DNA from: Terriglobia bacterium
GTDB taxonomy: Bacteria; Acidobacteriota; Terriglobia; Terriglobales; Acidobacteriaceae
DNA length: 64,000 bases
NCBI GenBank assembly: GCA_020073165.1
Contig: JAIQFP010000006.1
Location: 62,001-126,000 of the forward strand
Direction of reading: 5' to 3'
Position 1 is the first letter of the stretch. Each line of letters opens with the position of its first letter. The position numbers and the translations under genes were made by a program. The notes under the pieces are model-generated. The model searched no databases, was not told where the DNA came from, and saw only the letters and a program-made list of their open reading frames with translations. This document shows positions 1 through 9,246 of this stretch, in pieces.

Positions 1-102
1 CCTGTTTTCGTCAATTACCTCCCTTAATACCATTCGTGTTAGATTTCCGCCCGTATGCTCACACGGTTTGGAGGCTTCATGCTTTTAACCGGAGCGAACA
101 AA

Positions 103-660
103 ATGAAGATAATGCAAGTACTTCTTGTGATCGCTATTCTCAGTGCGCTCGCGAATGCACAGCAACAGCTCCCGTCCGCTCCCGCTCCGTCGTCCACAAC
201 CGAGACTGCGCTGGTTCCAGTGCAGATGCGCGCCATCGTGGACACCTTAGCAGGCACATGGTCAATCACATGGACCGACAAGGATGGACACGTAATCGGA
301 AAGGGCAAAGAAGTGTGGAAGATCGCGCCCGGCGGTATCCCCTTTATCGAGGAAAACCGCTCGACCGTGAATGGGAAGCCGGCTGAAGACTATGCCGCAA
401 TGTGGTGGGACAATAAAGCGCAAACGATCCACGGGATCTGGTGCGACGCTACCATCAACGACGAGGGTTGCAGTGGATTCAACGTAACTCTCGACGGCAA
501 GGACGTGGTCCTGACTGGCGAGTGGGAATACCTAGGCAAGCGGCAGAGCTGGCGAGAAGTTTTTAGCGCCACAAGGACGGCCATGACCCAAACGCTCTCC
601 ACTGGCGAGCCCGGAAAAGAATTGAAGCCTGCCCCAACGATCCGCGGTACGAAGCGATGA
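103..660 (+). CDS. Secreted DUF1579/lipocalin-like protein
   Basis: The protein is about 185 residues and starts with a signal peptide (MKIMQVLLVIAILSALANA). After a Pro/Ser/Ala-rich linker comes one small beta-rich domain with a repeated 'LAGTWSITWTDKDG... GEWEYLGKRQSWREVFSA' pattern. This is the layout of DUF1579 or lipocalin-like proteins, in which a 'GTW' strand opens the barrel. An in-frame start at 55 exists, but 103 is preferred because it puts the hydrophobic segment at the N terminus and has GGAGCG just upstream. The ligand is unknown. Family assignment is by sequence appearance only; export is more certain than function. Confidence 0.55.
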   Translation: MKIMQVLLVIAILSALANAQQQLPSAPAPSSTTETALVPVQMRAIVDTLAGTWSITWTDKDGHVIGKGKEVWKIAPGGIPFIEENRSTVNGKPAEDYAAMWWDNKAQTIHGIWCDATINDEGCSGFNVTLDGKDVVLTGEWEYLGKRQSWREVFSATRTAMTQTLSTGEPGKELKPAPTIRGTKR

Positions 661-901
661 CGCGAGGGTTTGCTTAAGCAGCAGTTGGCGAAAAATCGCG
701 ATTACACCAACAACCGAGTTGTGAGTGTAAACGCCTGTCAACAACGGTTAGCTTCGACCAAACTCGGAGGCGGGAGGAGACTCTTGCGCTGGTTTGGCAC
801 CAATTTGGAAACCAGCTGTTGTAGCGGGCCGGTTTCTTGTCGATTCCTTAACGCCGATGACCTAGAATGGGCGTGTGAGGTGGGGGAAGGAGTTCTTCCC
901 C

Positions 902-3184
902 ATGGCGAGCCGGGCGCTGCACCGGGATTCTCTGGTAGGGCTCGAACTCGGCCATTACCTCGTCGCCGAGAAGATCGGCGCGGGGGGGATGGGTGAGGTT
1001 TTCCGCGCCCGCGATGAGCACCTCGACCGCGATGTCGCCATCAAGGTCCTGCCCCCCAAGACGTTCACCGACGACTCCGCTCGTAAACATTTTCGCAAGG
1101 AAGCCCTGGCCCTTTCCCGCCTGAACCATCCCAACATCGCCACCATCTACGATTTCGACACGCAGCAGGGGGTCGACTTTCTGGTGATGGAGTACATCAC
1201 CGGAGTGACACTAAGTGAGAAGCTGGCGGCGCCATTGCCGGAGACAGAAGCAGCTCGCCTGGGCGTGCAACTAGCCGAAGGACTGGCCGCTGCACACGAG
1301 CAAGGCGTCATTCACCGTGACCTGAAACCCGGGAACTTGCGGCTCACGCCCGACGAGCGTTTGAAGATTCTCGACTTCGGGCTGGCCAGACTGGTGCAGC
1401 CTGTGCGTGGAGAGGCTGAGACTGAGAGTCTGAGCGAGACGCGCTCAGCGGCAGGCACGCCCCCCTACATGGCCCCGGAACAACTGAAAGGTGAGACCGT
1501 GGACGCCCGCAGCGACATCTGGGCCGCGGGCGTGGTGCTCTACGAGATGGTGACCGGCCAGCGGCCGTTCGGGGGGAAGACGCCCGCTGCGGTGGTGGAC
1601 CAGATTCTTCACGCCGACATCGAGACCTCGCAGGACTTGCAGAAGCGGGTTTCCTTGCGCCTGGCGGACATCATTCTGAAGTGCCTGGAGAAGGAGCCGG
1701 AGAACCGGTACCAGTCCGCCAAGGAGCTTCAGGTGGACCTGCGGCGGCTCACATCGTCCACGGCCACGGGAAGCGTGGCGGTGGCGGCCAGGCGCAAGCG
1801 AACCGGCGCGAAACGCATTCGCTCCGTAGCGGTGCTGCCGCTCAGCAATTTTTCCCGCGATCCCGAGCAGGAGTACTTTGCTGATGGGATGACCGAGGCC
1901 TTGATCTGCGATCTGGCCAAGCTCCGGGCGGTGAAAATCACCTCCCGCACTTCGGTGATGCGCTACAAGGGAAAAGACACGCCGTTGGCGCAGATTGCCG
2001 GGGAACTGGGGGTGGACGCGGTGGTGGAAGGTTCGGTGATGCGAGTCGGACCGCGTGTACGCATTACCGCCCAACTCATCCACGCTGTCTCCGATACGCA
2101 CCTGTGGGCGGAGAGCTACGACCGCGAGTTCGAGGACGTGCTCCTGGTGCAGAGCGAGATCGCGCGCGCCATTGCCCGGGAGATCCAGGTCGCCATAACG
2201 CCGGAGGAAGCCAAGCGACTGAGCAGTGCGCGCCGCGTCAATCCTGAGGCCTATGAGGCCTACCTCAAGGGCCGCTTTCACTGGTACAAACTGTCTCGTG
2301 AACACCTCGACACTGCCCTCAAGTACTTCCAGGTCAGCCTGGAGAGGGATCCCCGCGACCCGCTGGCCTATGTAGGTATTGCGGGGGTGTGGGGTTCCCG
2401 CGGGGATTGTGGGCTCGTACCACCTCGTGAGGCACTTCCGAAAGCCAAGGCGGCGGCATTAAGAGCGATTGAACTGGATGACTCTCTCACTGAAGCGCAT
2501 ATCAGCCTGGGCAACTTCAGATGCTGCGAATGGGACTGGGACGGAGCGGCAAAAGAGTACCAGCGCGCGATTGAACTGATGCCCAACTCTGCCGAGGCAC
2601 ACTTCTTCCTGTCGGATTTGTTGCTTTCGCGGCAACGTGTGGACGAGTGGAAGACACATATCGAGCGAACCCTGGAGTTGGACCCACTCAATTTCTTTTT
2701 TCAGTGTTTCTACGGTTGGCACCTGTTCTATTTGTGCCGGTATGACGAGGCGATCGTCGAACTTCACAAGGCGCTCAAGACCGAGCCCAATCTTTCCCCA
2801 GCGCATTTGCGTCTATGGGGCGCTTTCTACGGAAAGGGAATGTACGACGAAGCAGTGGCAGAAGCCAAGGCGTTTTTTGAAGTGTTGGGAGACAAGGAGG
2901 TTGTGCAAGCTTTACAGCGCGGTTGCATCGACACCGGCTATTCCAGGGCGATGCGGCTGGCGGCGGAGATCCTGAGCGAGCGTTCCCATCTGACCTACGT
3001 GCAACCGACACAGATCGCCCGCCTCTACGCTCACGCCGGCGACAAAGACCATGCCCTCGAATGGCTGGAGAAGGCTTACGAAGAGCGCCTCCCCGCCATG
3101 ACCCATCTCGGTGTCGATCCCGACTGGAGTTCTCTGCGAAGCGAGCCACGCTTCCAGGACTTGATGCATCGCTTGAATCTTTAG
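902..3184 (+). CDS. Ser/Thr protein kinase with TolB-like and TPR domains, no transmembrane segment
   Basis: This is a Hanks-type kinase of 760 residues. The kinase domain spans about residues 18-285: glycine loop GAGGMGEV, ATP lysine in AIKVL (K48), catalytic HRDLKPGN (D140, K142, N145), DFG (158-160) and APEQ (191-194). A basic linker leads into a TolB/FlgO-like segment (about 305-440, beginning RSVAVLPLSNFS, with ADGMTEALI and GELGVDAVVEGSV). Helical TPR-type repeats follow to the end. Such acidobacterial kinases often have a transmembrane helix after the kinase domain; none is visible here, so it is probably cytoplasmic. ATG at 902 is preferred over the in-frame GTG at 875 because AAGGAG lies about 10 bases upstream. 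The substrate is unknown. The DinB-like gene follows after 16 bases and may be cotranscribed. Confidence 0.9.
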   Translation: MASRALHRDSLVGLELGHYLVAEKIGAGGMGEVFRARDEHLDRDVAIKVLPPKTFTDDSARKHFRKEALALSRLNHPNIATIYDFDTQQGVDFLVMEYITGVTLSEKLAAPLPETEAARLGVQLAEGLAAAHEQGVIHRDLKPGNLRLTPDERLKILDFGLARLVQPVRGEAETESLSETRSAAGTPPYMAPEQLKGETVDARSDIWAAGVVLYEMVTGQRPFGGKTPAAVVDQILHADIETSQDLQKRVSLRLADIILKCLEKEPENRYQSAKELQVDLRRLTSSTATGSVAVAARRKRTGAKRIRSVAVLPLSNFSRDPEQEYFADGMTEALICDLAKLRAVKITSRTSVMRYKGKDTPLAQIAGELGVDAVVEGSVMRVGPRVRITAQLIHAVSDTHLWAESYDREFEDVLLVQSEIARAIAREIQVAITPEEAKRLSSARRVNPEAYEAYLKGRFHWYKLSREHLDTALKYFQVSLERDPRDPLAYVGIAGVWGSRGDCGLVPPREALPKAKAAALRAIELDDSLTEAHISLGNFRCCEWDWDGAAKEYQRAIELMPNSAEAHFFLSDLLLSRQRVDEWKTHIERTLELDPLNFFFQCFYGWHLFYLCRYDEAIVELHKALKTEPNLSPAHLRLWGAFYGKGMYDEAVAEAKAFFEVLGDKEVVQALQRGCIDTGYSRAMRLAAEILSERSHLTYVQPTQIARLYAHAGDKDHALEWLEKAYEERLPAMTHLGVDPDWSSLRSEPRFQDLMHRLNL

Positions 3185-3200
3185 AATTGAGAGGGAATTC

Positions 3201-3728
3201 ATGACCAATCGAGAGTTTTTTATCCGCTGCTGGAAAGACGAGTATCCGGTTTTCGTGAAAGCACTCAAGGCAGTTCCCGCCGACCGGCTCGACTACCGGC
3301 CGCACCCGAACTCGCGCTCGGCTGCCGATCTGGTGTGGTTGCAGGTCGTAGAAAAGCGGTGCTGGATCGAACTGCTGGAGACCGGAAAGATCAACTGGAA
3401 AATACCCCCACTCACCATGAATCTCTCTGAGATGATCGCCGCTTACGTGCAAGCCCACCTTGAACTGGCTCCGCGGTTGAAGAAGGTGGACGATGCCCGT
3501 TGGCATCAGGAGTCCACCCAGTTCGTGGTGGATGGTCACGTGTTCTTTGAGACCAGCATGGGCCATATGTTCTGGCTCGGGCTATTCGATGCGATCCATC
3601 ATCGTGGGCAGCTCACTGTGTACATTCGCCCGATGGGCGGCAAGGTGCCCGCTATCTATGGCCCCTCGGCAGATGATGAGGTTGACATTCATAAGCCGCT
3701 TTTTGGCGAAGTGGAGTCCTTGGTCTGA
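3201..3728 (+). CDS. DinB-like superfamily protein
   Basis: The 175-residue protein looks like a DinB/YfiT-type four-helix bundle. The C-terminal part has the typical 'DAIHHRGQLTVYIRPMGGKVPAIYGPS' arrangement, where HHRGQ supplies metal-ligand histidines and the IYGPS end is common in the family. Family members are metal-binding proteins, some acting as thiol-dependent transferases; no specific reaction can be assigned. It starts at ATG 3201 after GAGAGGGAATTC and sits 16 bases behind the kinase gene, suggesting cotranscription. Confidence 0.75.
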   Translation: MTNREFFIRCWKDEYPVFVKALKAVPADRLDYRPHPNSRSAADLVWLQVVEKRCWIELLETGKINWKIPPLTMNLSEMIAAYVQAHLELAPRLKKVDDARWHQESTQFVVDGHVFFETSMGHMFWLGLFDAIHHRGQLTVYIRPMGGKVPAIYGPSADDEVDIHKPLFGEVESLV

Positions 3729-3868
3729 CACCAGCCGCCGAAGGCGCCAAGGGCCGACACAAATGCACGTACATAGCCTTGTTGTTTAGAACATGGGGCG
3801 CGGCGTGAGCCGGGCGAGGTAAGACTGTTAAGCACCGCTGCTTGGAATGGTCCAGGTCGGGCAACCGA

Positions 3869-4200
3869 TTACTTCACCCGGAAGACCACGTTGCTCTTGA
3901 GCGTCCTGCTGGGCGTCGTCACCTTGACTGCGCCAGTGGTGGCGCCCGTGGGAACCGTGGTCTTGATTTCGGAACCGATGACGACGGTGAAGGTGGCTGC
4001 GGTGCCGTTAAATGTGACGCTGGTTGCGCCAGTCAGATTGGTTGAGCACCTGCGTCCCCACTTTGCCGAACGTGGGCGGCGTTTCCACGAAGGGGCCCAG
4101 ACCCACACCCAGGCTGAAGATCGTGCCGCAGCCCCCGGAACAGAGGTTGCTGGTGCCGCCCGCGACGAACCCTCTCGCCACCACGGAGTTAGCTCGATAG
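3869..4200 (-). pseudogene. Degraded C-terminus of a GloVer-type surface protein with IPT/TIG domain
   Basis: Read on the minus strand, one frame gives GTSNLCSGGCGTIFSLGVG, then LGPFVETPPTFGKVGTQVLN. A second frame continues with TNLTGATSVTFNGTAAT and ends in SNVVFRVK-stop at 3869. Joined, these are the last repeat and the IPT/TIG tail of acidobacterial 'choice-of-anchor tandem repeat GloVer' proteins. The frames change near 4050, no start codon or upstream repeats remain, and the match stops near 4195. It is therefore a remnant truncated at the 5' end and frameshifted. What removed the rest cannot be seen. It lies between the convergent DinB and GGDEF genes. Confidence 0.6.
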
Positions 4201-4310
4201 GTCAGTCCAAGGTCTTTGTTATCCCGAACTTCCGTTCAAGACATTTTTTCTTCGAGATCTATCGTACGCAAGGGTGGGAATGACGCCGGCACTGCAAGGA
4301 TGGAAACCAC

Positions 4311-5156
4311 TTAAAACACCGGCACCAGATTGTGCTTGCGCTGGTACATTTTGCGATCGACCGCGCGCAGCACATCGGCATAGTCACCGCCGGTTACATA
4401 CGGCGCCAGGCCCCAGTTGAACGCCAGTTTGTAGTCTTTCTTGTTGTTGAGGTTCCAGTGCTCGACCGCCCGCTGCAGACGTTCCACTGGAAACTGGGCC
4501 TGCTCTTCGCTGGTATCCGGCATCACGATCAGAAACTCGTCCCCGCCCTGGCGGAACACCACGTCGCCACCGCGGAAGATCATCTTCAGCAGCTTGCCGA
4601 ACTCCACCAGCAGCCCGTCGCCTTCCTGCCCGCCGAACTTGGAATTGATCGCCCGGAAGCCGTTGATGTCGATTGACATGAAGGTCAGGTTGCCGCCCAG
4701 GCGATTGGCCCGCGCCACCTCCCGCGGAATCATCTCGTTCAGCGCCCGCCGGTTCAGGAGCTGGGTCAACGGGTCAATCAGCGACAGGCTTTCCAGCCGC
4801 TCGTTCAGCACCAGTTCGCGAATCAGCGCCCGCCGGGTGGCATTCAGGGTAAGCTTCTGCCCCAGAAGATAGATATTGAACAGCACGATCAACGAGATCA
4901 ATCCAAAGAAGAGCTGAGGTAGATAGCCCTGTTCGATGCGCAGCACCCGCTGCGTCCACACCAGGTTGGGCAGAAGCACCGCCAGAATGCCCGCGGTCAG
5001 TACCAGGATGACCAGGATGCCGATCGACCAGAGTTGCAGATCACGACCGGAAAGCTGCTGAATCTGCTGCTGGATCTCTTCTGTGCGCGCCACCATCGAT
5101 GGCGGGACGGCACGCTCCTCGGTCGCCTTCGGCATCTCCCCTCCTGCCCCGGACAC
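4311..5156 (-). CDS. Membrane GGDEF diguanylate cyclase
   Basis: The protein has 281 residues. Two hydrophobic helices lie at about 41-63 and 81-100, with a short region between them as the only possible external sensor. A signalling helix leads into a GGDEF domain (about 122-281). The active-site motif RQGGDEF is intact at about 202-208, preceded by DINGFRAINSKFGGQEGD. It should make c-di-GMP from two GTP at the inner membrane; no RxxD inhibitory site was evident just before GGDEF. GTG 5156 is used here; ATG 5135, with GGAGGGG immediately before it, is a close alternative. Four PilZ proteins in the window are possible c-di-GMP receptors. Confidence 0.85.
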   Translation of the reverse strand: MSGAGGEMPKATEERAVPPSMVARTEEIQQQIQQLSGRDLQLWSIGILVILVLTAGILAVLLPNLVWTQRVLRIEQGYLPQLFFGLISLIVLFNIYLLGQKLTLNATRRALIRELVLNERLESLSLIDPLTQLLNRRALNEMIPREVARANRLGGNLTFMSIDINGFRAINSKFGGQEGDGLLVEFGKLLKMIFRGGDVVFRQGGDEFLIVMPDTSEEQAQFPVERLQRAVEHWNLNNKKDYKLAFNWGLAPYVTGGDYADVLRAVDRKMYQRKHNLVPVF

Positions 5157-5270
5157 ACCCAGCCCTTCCGAGACACCACGTATTAATTTTCTCCTGTAGG
5201 GGCGCCGCTGGTGTTGCGCAAAGTACTGGCAGGGATTACGTAAGTAATCCGAATAGGAGTGAGAATGGAA

Positions 5271-5720
5271 TCAGGAATAACTAACGTCCACTAACACGTT
5301 CTGCCCTTCATCCTTGCGGAAGGTGATCTCCACCTTCCGGCCCACGGGAAGAGCATTCCTCGTATCTCCCTCCAGGACCAGCAGGTGAGTCGAGTCTGAC
5401 CCATTGCTGAGAGTCACAATGGACCGGTTGGGCTGGCCCACCAGTGATTCGAAAAACTGCACACTCAGCACCTTGCCCCGCTGTACCAGCCCGCCGGGAG
5501 AGACCGCCGTGGCCGACCGCACCGAAGACCTCGCCCCCGTCCCGCCACTCTTCCCTGTGCGCAGCTCGAGCAACGCATTCAGGGCGAAGATGCCCGACAT
5601 AGCCAGCAGGATCAGCGACATGAACAGCCCGTCTACCGTGGTGACCGAACCGAACACCACAATCCACACGACTCCCAGCAGTGGAATCCCCGCCAGGATC
5701 AAGGAGATCACTAAGAGCAT
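5271..5720 (-). CDS. Small membrane protein of unknown function
   Basis: The protein has 149 residues with two hydrophobic helices near the N terminus (about 1-23 and 32-50). A soluble C-terminal domain follows, rich in beta-type sequence (VQRGKVLSVQFFESLVG, STHLLVLEGDTRNALPVGRKVEITF). The topology suggests a small domain held at the membrane. The family is not recognised. It is transcribed in the same direction as the GGDEF gene, about 115 bases upstream of it, but nothing shows a functional link. Confidence 0.55.
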   Translation of the reverse strand: MLLVISLILAGIPLLGVVWIVVFGSVTTVDGLFMSLILLAMSGIFALNALLELRTGKSGGTGARSSVRSATAVSPGGLVQRGKVLSVQFFESLVGQPNRSIVTLSNGSDSTHLLVLEGDTRNALPVGRKVEITFRKDEGQNVLVDVSYS

Positions 5721-5845
5721 AGGTTTCTCTCGGAGAAGGTTTCGAACCCGGGTGCGATCCCACGCACTGGCGCGCCCGGTCCAAATGCCGGTAAACAGAG
5801 TAACAAAAATCGTGCCTGGTGTTCAGCAGGAGAGTGATGCCAGAC

Positions 5846-6253
5846 TCAAGCGCATTGGTCGCGCCAGTCCCCGATTTCCTTCAGGCCTTCGGCGCGGGTC
5901 TGCTCAAACAGCCGGACGCGATGGCGGGTGTGCTCAAATTCGTGGATATCGGCCCAGACCTCCGCCTGCCAGGGCTCGTCATGGACCGCCGACTCGCCAC
6001 AGGTCGCGCACCGGGTATGCAGCTTGCGAACGATTCGAACCGGGACCGTCGTCTGCGGCAATTCGATAAATATGCAGCGCACTTCCAGGATGTCCTCGTT
6101 GTCCCCGATAACGTGCTCGTAGCGCAAAAGGTAGCCGAACCCCAGCTTGCGGGCTTCCACTTCGGCCTCGGCGCGGGTATGGAAGGGGCCATACTCGGCC
6201 CGCAATTGCTCGGTAGAGTCACAGGCCATCCAGAAGGTTTCTTTGTACGCCAT
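5846..6253 (-). CDS. Conserved hypothetical protein with CxxC and His-rich end
   Basis: The 135-residue soluble protein begins MAYKETFWMACDS. It has an alpha-beta-looking N-terminal half (EYGPFHTRAEAEVEARKLGFGYLL) and then CATCGESAVHDEPW followed by HEFEHTRHRVRLFE. The CxxC plus histidines could bind a metal, which is inference. The family is not recognised. Residue composition and the lack of low-complexity sequence make it a credible gene. The gene ends close to the window's small membrane protein gene, on the same strand. Confidence 0.5.
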   Translation of the reverse strand: MAYKETFWMACDSTEQLRAEYGPFHTRAEAEVEARKLGFGYLLRYEHVIGDNEDILEVRCIFIELPQTTVPVRIVRKLHTRCATCGESAVHDEPWQAEVWADIHEFEHTRHRVRLFEQTRAEGLKEIGDWRDQCA

Positions 6254-6553
6254 CGCCTACCTCGCGGATCGCCCTTCACTGCCCTGCAGACGAGTCCTTG
6301 GACAACACCCCTTTCTTAACTGCAATTCGAATGCCGCTCAAGTCCATCCATGCCGTTGTGAACCAAGGGTTTAGATCGACTCCAAGGGCGGGATGACAGC
6401 TTCATGCAAGCTTTTGCAGCGTTTTCCCGGTTTGCTGCCCTTGCACCGCACTCGGGGTGCGCTGTTCGCTACTTGGCGGCTTCCCGCAGCCTGCATTACC
6501 ATGGCCTTTAATTGGGGCCCATCTACCCTGTTTGGGAAGGGGCATCGAGGTTC
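6254..6553. other. Intergenic region, no gene seen
   Basis: These 300 bases lie between two divergently transcribed genes, so promoters for both are expected here. No convincing -35/-10 pair, riboswitch, repeat or terminator stood out by eye. Confidence 0.4.
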
Positions 6554-7213
6554 ATGGGTCAACGCCGGGAGCCACGGAAAACTGTGTCACTCCCCGTCCG
6601 CATCTTCGGCACCGACGTCCACGGACGCCCCTTCTCGGAGAACGTTTCCACCCTCAACGTCAGCCGCGACGGGGCCGCCCTCAGCGGCGTCCAAGCGGAA
6701 ATCAAGGTCGGGGAGATCATCGGCCTCACCTACGGCAAGAACAAAGGCCGGTTCCGCGTCACGTGGGTGGGTCAGCCTGCCACACCACAAATTGGCCGCG
6801 TCGGCTTACTCAATGTGTCACCGGCAAAACCCCTCTGGGATTTCCCTCTGCCGGAGCCTTCGCTGGATGAATTCCGGCGCCACTCCATGGGAGCGGAACG
6901 ACGCAAGCACACCCGCTTGAAATGCGTGAACTCGGTGGAATTGCAACCTGGAGGCGCCGCCGCTCCGATCTGGGGCAAAGCCGTCGATCTTAGTATGGGC
7001 GGCTGTTTCGTCGAGATGCCCATCCCGCTCCCCGTGGGCACCAAGCTCAAGCTCGGACTCTGGGTCAAAGAAACCAAGCTCTGGGCCACCGCCAAGGTCG
7101 TCAACAGTCGGCCTGGCTTCGGCATCGGAATCGAGTTCACCGAAATGTCCCCCGAAGACGCCGAACGCCTGAAGCAGTTCCTCCAAGGTATGACCCGCAT
7201 TCCCCTGAAATAA
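6554..7213 (+). CDS. Tandem PilZ-domain protein
   Basis: The 219-residue protein carries two PilZ-like modules. The first (about 3-80) has an RREPRK basic start, NVSRDGAAL and RFRVTWVG. The second (about 115-205) has RRKHTR, DLSMGGCFVE and a closing GFGIGIEF strand. RxxxR plus (D/N)xSxxG is the c-di-GMP binding signature. Both modules keep recognisable versions, the second closer to consensus. PilZ proteins act as c-di-GMP receptors, so this is a possible effector of the nearby GGDEF protein. ATG 6554 (GAGG upstream) is preferred over the in-frame ATG at 6512 because it starts right at the first module. Confidence 0.75.
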   Translation: MGQRREPRKTVSLPVRIFGTDVHGRPFSENVSTLNVSRDGAALSGVQAEIKVGEIIGLTYGKNKGRFRVTWVGQPATPQIGRVGLLNVSPAKPLWDFPLPEPSLDEFRRHSMGAERRKHTRLKCVNSVELQPGGAAAPIWGKAVDLSMGGCFVEMPIPLPVGTKLKLGLWVKETKLWATAKVVNSRPGFGIGIEFTEMSPEDAERLKQFLQGMTRIPLK

Positions 7214-7408
7214 CCTCTGGGTCGGAACCGGAGCTGGGTCACTCGGATATCCGGTTCTGAGTGTATCCCCTGCGCGACTCCGTAGTTGACCTGGCGCGCG
7301 AGGTCTATCCGGTTCATGGGCTTACACGCTGATCATCAATTGAGCCACTGTGCATTGCGGCAAATGACCAAGCGGGAGTAAACCGCCTGCAGCACAGGAG
7401 TCTCAAAC

Positions 7409-8068
7409 ATGTGGCGGAAAGCATGCGCGATATTAGTCTTGGCAGTTACAGCCCAGGCACAGAACCAGGCTCCGGCTACAGGAGCTCAGTCCAACCTCGG
7501 CATTGCAGGGGTAGCGCCGCGGATCCAGGTGAATCGTTACTACACCGAACTTCGGCGTGCCACAACCGAAGACATCGTTGTAGTACTGATCTTGCAGAAG
7601 GATTTTGTGGATTTTCTGACGACGCCGGCATCGCCCGTCCCCGGGATCCTACCGGTTGCGCTGGAACTGCAACCTGCAGAAGGGTTGCGCCCATCGAAGC
7701 TTCGTTATCCGAAGGCACACAAGAAGAAGTTTGCTTTCGCGGCCGATCAAATCCCGGTGTACGGTGCGGTCTGGTTCCCTATTCAGCTCAGACTAAAAGC
7801 AGAGCAGGACGCGCCGCTGGGGCAACAAGTCCTGGTGGGCAAGCTTACTTATCAGACTGTCAATGACGGAGGTGTATCCGCACTCCAGCAGGTGGAAGTG
7901 CAAATCCCGATCACCGTTGTGAATCACCGTTCACACGCCAGCAGAGACAAGGACTGGCCCTTCACCCGCATCTCTGGTGGACAGATGGCGCTCATTATCG
8001 TCCTTGCGATAGTCCTGTCACCAGTTCTAGTTCCACTTTGCACCGTTGCCTTTAACGGCTGCGGCTAG
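7409..8068 (+). CDS. Membrane-anchored protein with a DsbD-alpha-like domain
   Basis: The 219-residue protein has an N-terminal signal peptide (MWRKACAILVLAVTAQA) and a C-terminal hydrophobic helix (about 192-215). The middle (about 70-170) resembles the N-terminal immunoglobulin-like domain of DsbD-type thiol-disulfide transporters: PVALELQPAEGLRPSKLRYP, then AVWFPIQLRLKAEQDAPLGQQ. In DsbD this domain carries a redox cysteine pair. Here the domain has no cysteine, so it is likely a structural relative, not a reductant carrier. It should face the periplasm, tethered at its C terminus. No partner genes are adjacent. Confidence 0.5.
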   Translation: MWRKACAILVLAVTAQAQNQAPATGAQSNLGIAGVAPRIQVNRYYTELRRATTEDIVVVLILQKDFVDFLTTPASPVPGILPVALELQPAEGLRPSKLRYPKAHKKKFAFAADQIPVYGAVWFPIQLRLKAEQDAPLGQQVLVGKLTYQTVNDGGVSALQQVEVQIPITVVNHRSHASRDKDWPFTRISGGQMALIIVLAIVLSPVLVPLCTVAFNGCG

Positions 8069-8101
8069 TGCTGACCGGCCAATGGACAGAGCATGCGAGT
8101 C

Positions 8102-8563
8102 CTAGTTTTCTCTCCCGTGCGCAACCCGCAGTGCCACCACATTGGCGCCTGCGCTGACTTCTCCCATGCCCGGCGACCCGTTCAGACAGCGTTCCAGCGC
8201 GGCTGAAAGATACAGGTGGCGCACCGGCTTGGTGAGGTAGGCCTGTGCCCCAAAAGAGGCTGCTCGGCGCACCTGCCTCGGGTCATCCACCCCGGAACAC
8301 ATGATGACTTTTAAGTCAGGTTGGAGCTTGCGCAGGCTCCGCAAAGTCTTCAGGCCGTCCATGCCCGGCATTTGCAGGTCCAGCAACACGACCGCCGGAG
8401 CGCAGCCGTCGCGCACCCGCTGCAGGGCCTCGCTCCCGTTGCTGGCGGTCTCGACCTGGTAGGAGTCCAACTCCAGCAAGACTCGCAGATAGCGCAGCAT
8501 CTCCGGCGAGTCATCTACGATTAAGACGGTGGCTTTGGCCCGATTGCATTCAGCAACCAACAT
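8102..8563 (-). CDS. Single-domain response regulator
   Basis: The 153-residue protein consists of one receiver domain (about 12-130) and a short tail. The acidic pair is in VLIVDDS (17-18), the phospho-acceptor aspartate in VVLLDLQMPG (D62), and the switch lysine in YLTKPV. No output domain follows. Sequence around MLRYLRVLLELDSYQVETAS is very close to the receiver of the NtrC-type regulator at 37342, so the two look like paralogues and may answer to related kinases. No kinase gene is next to it. Confidence 0.8.
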   Translation of the reverse strand: MLVAECNRAKATVLIVDDSPEMLRYLRVLLELDSYQVETASNGSEALQRVRDGCAPAVVLLDLQMPGMDGLKTLRSLRKLQPDLKVIMCSGVDDPRQVRRAASFGAQAYLTKPVRHLYLSAALERCLNGSPGMGEVSAGANVVALRVAHGREN

Positions 8564-9246
8564 AGGCGGAACAAGACCGCTTCCCTTCTGGGCCGCATGT
8601 GGCGCAGTCCCGAGTGCTGAGGGCCAGTTCTAAACCCTTCTTGGCCGGACCCTGCCTCAAGCTCTTCTCGTCCTGTGTTCTCGCCTCCGATCGCACAGTT
8701 CCTGATTGAGCACAAGCTCGGCACACGTCCAACGGGGACTCATTGGGCAACACCCTGGGACTCGTTTGGCCATTCGTTCACAGGTCTCATGTCTCTCGGG
8801 AGGAGCGGTCCAATGGTCAACCGCCCTAGAATGGCAAGCTGCCTCCGGAGCCGGTACTGCCCTCCCACCCTCCGGAATAACTGAGACTGCGAAGGACTCC
8901 GGGCTGTGTACGCCGCCTTGGGATTTTCGTCAACTGATTTTGCGATCACCGAATATTCCGATTTTTCAAGAAGATGCCGGACATCCACAGCTCCCTGCCC
9001 TGCGCGCAGTGCAGCTAGCCGCACCCGCCCATCTTGAGACCGCTCGCAGCGCGCAACTGTCGGGGATTTCAACCATTGCCAATGTCGCTTTGCCCATGCT
9101 TGCAAAGCCGGCCAGCGCTGTGAAAAAACGCCTGAAGGTGTGTCCGGCAAGTCATTCCGGGAGGCAGCTTTTACAGGAACCGCGCATTCTTTCTCCGCTG
9201 CGTTCGACGCCACGCCGTGGCTTCTCCAGCGGCGACAAGAGATGCA
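8564..9246. other. Long intergenic stretch without a supported gene
   Basis: Open frames exist on both strands but none shows a recognisable domain or a convincing start. The stretch lies between the lone receiver gene and the end of the orphan HTH pair. Nothing repetitive or structured was recognised. A decayed gene remains possible. Confidence 0.4.

Noticed and set aside
8740-9213. 157-codon minus-strand frame downstream of the HTH pair A
   Set aside because: No recognisable domain, no good ribosome-binding site, and no counterpart behind pair B.
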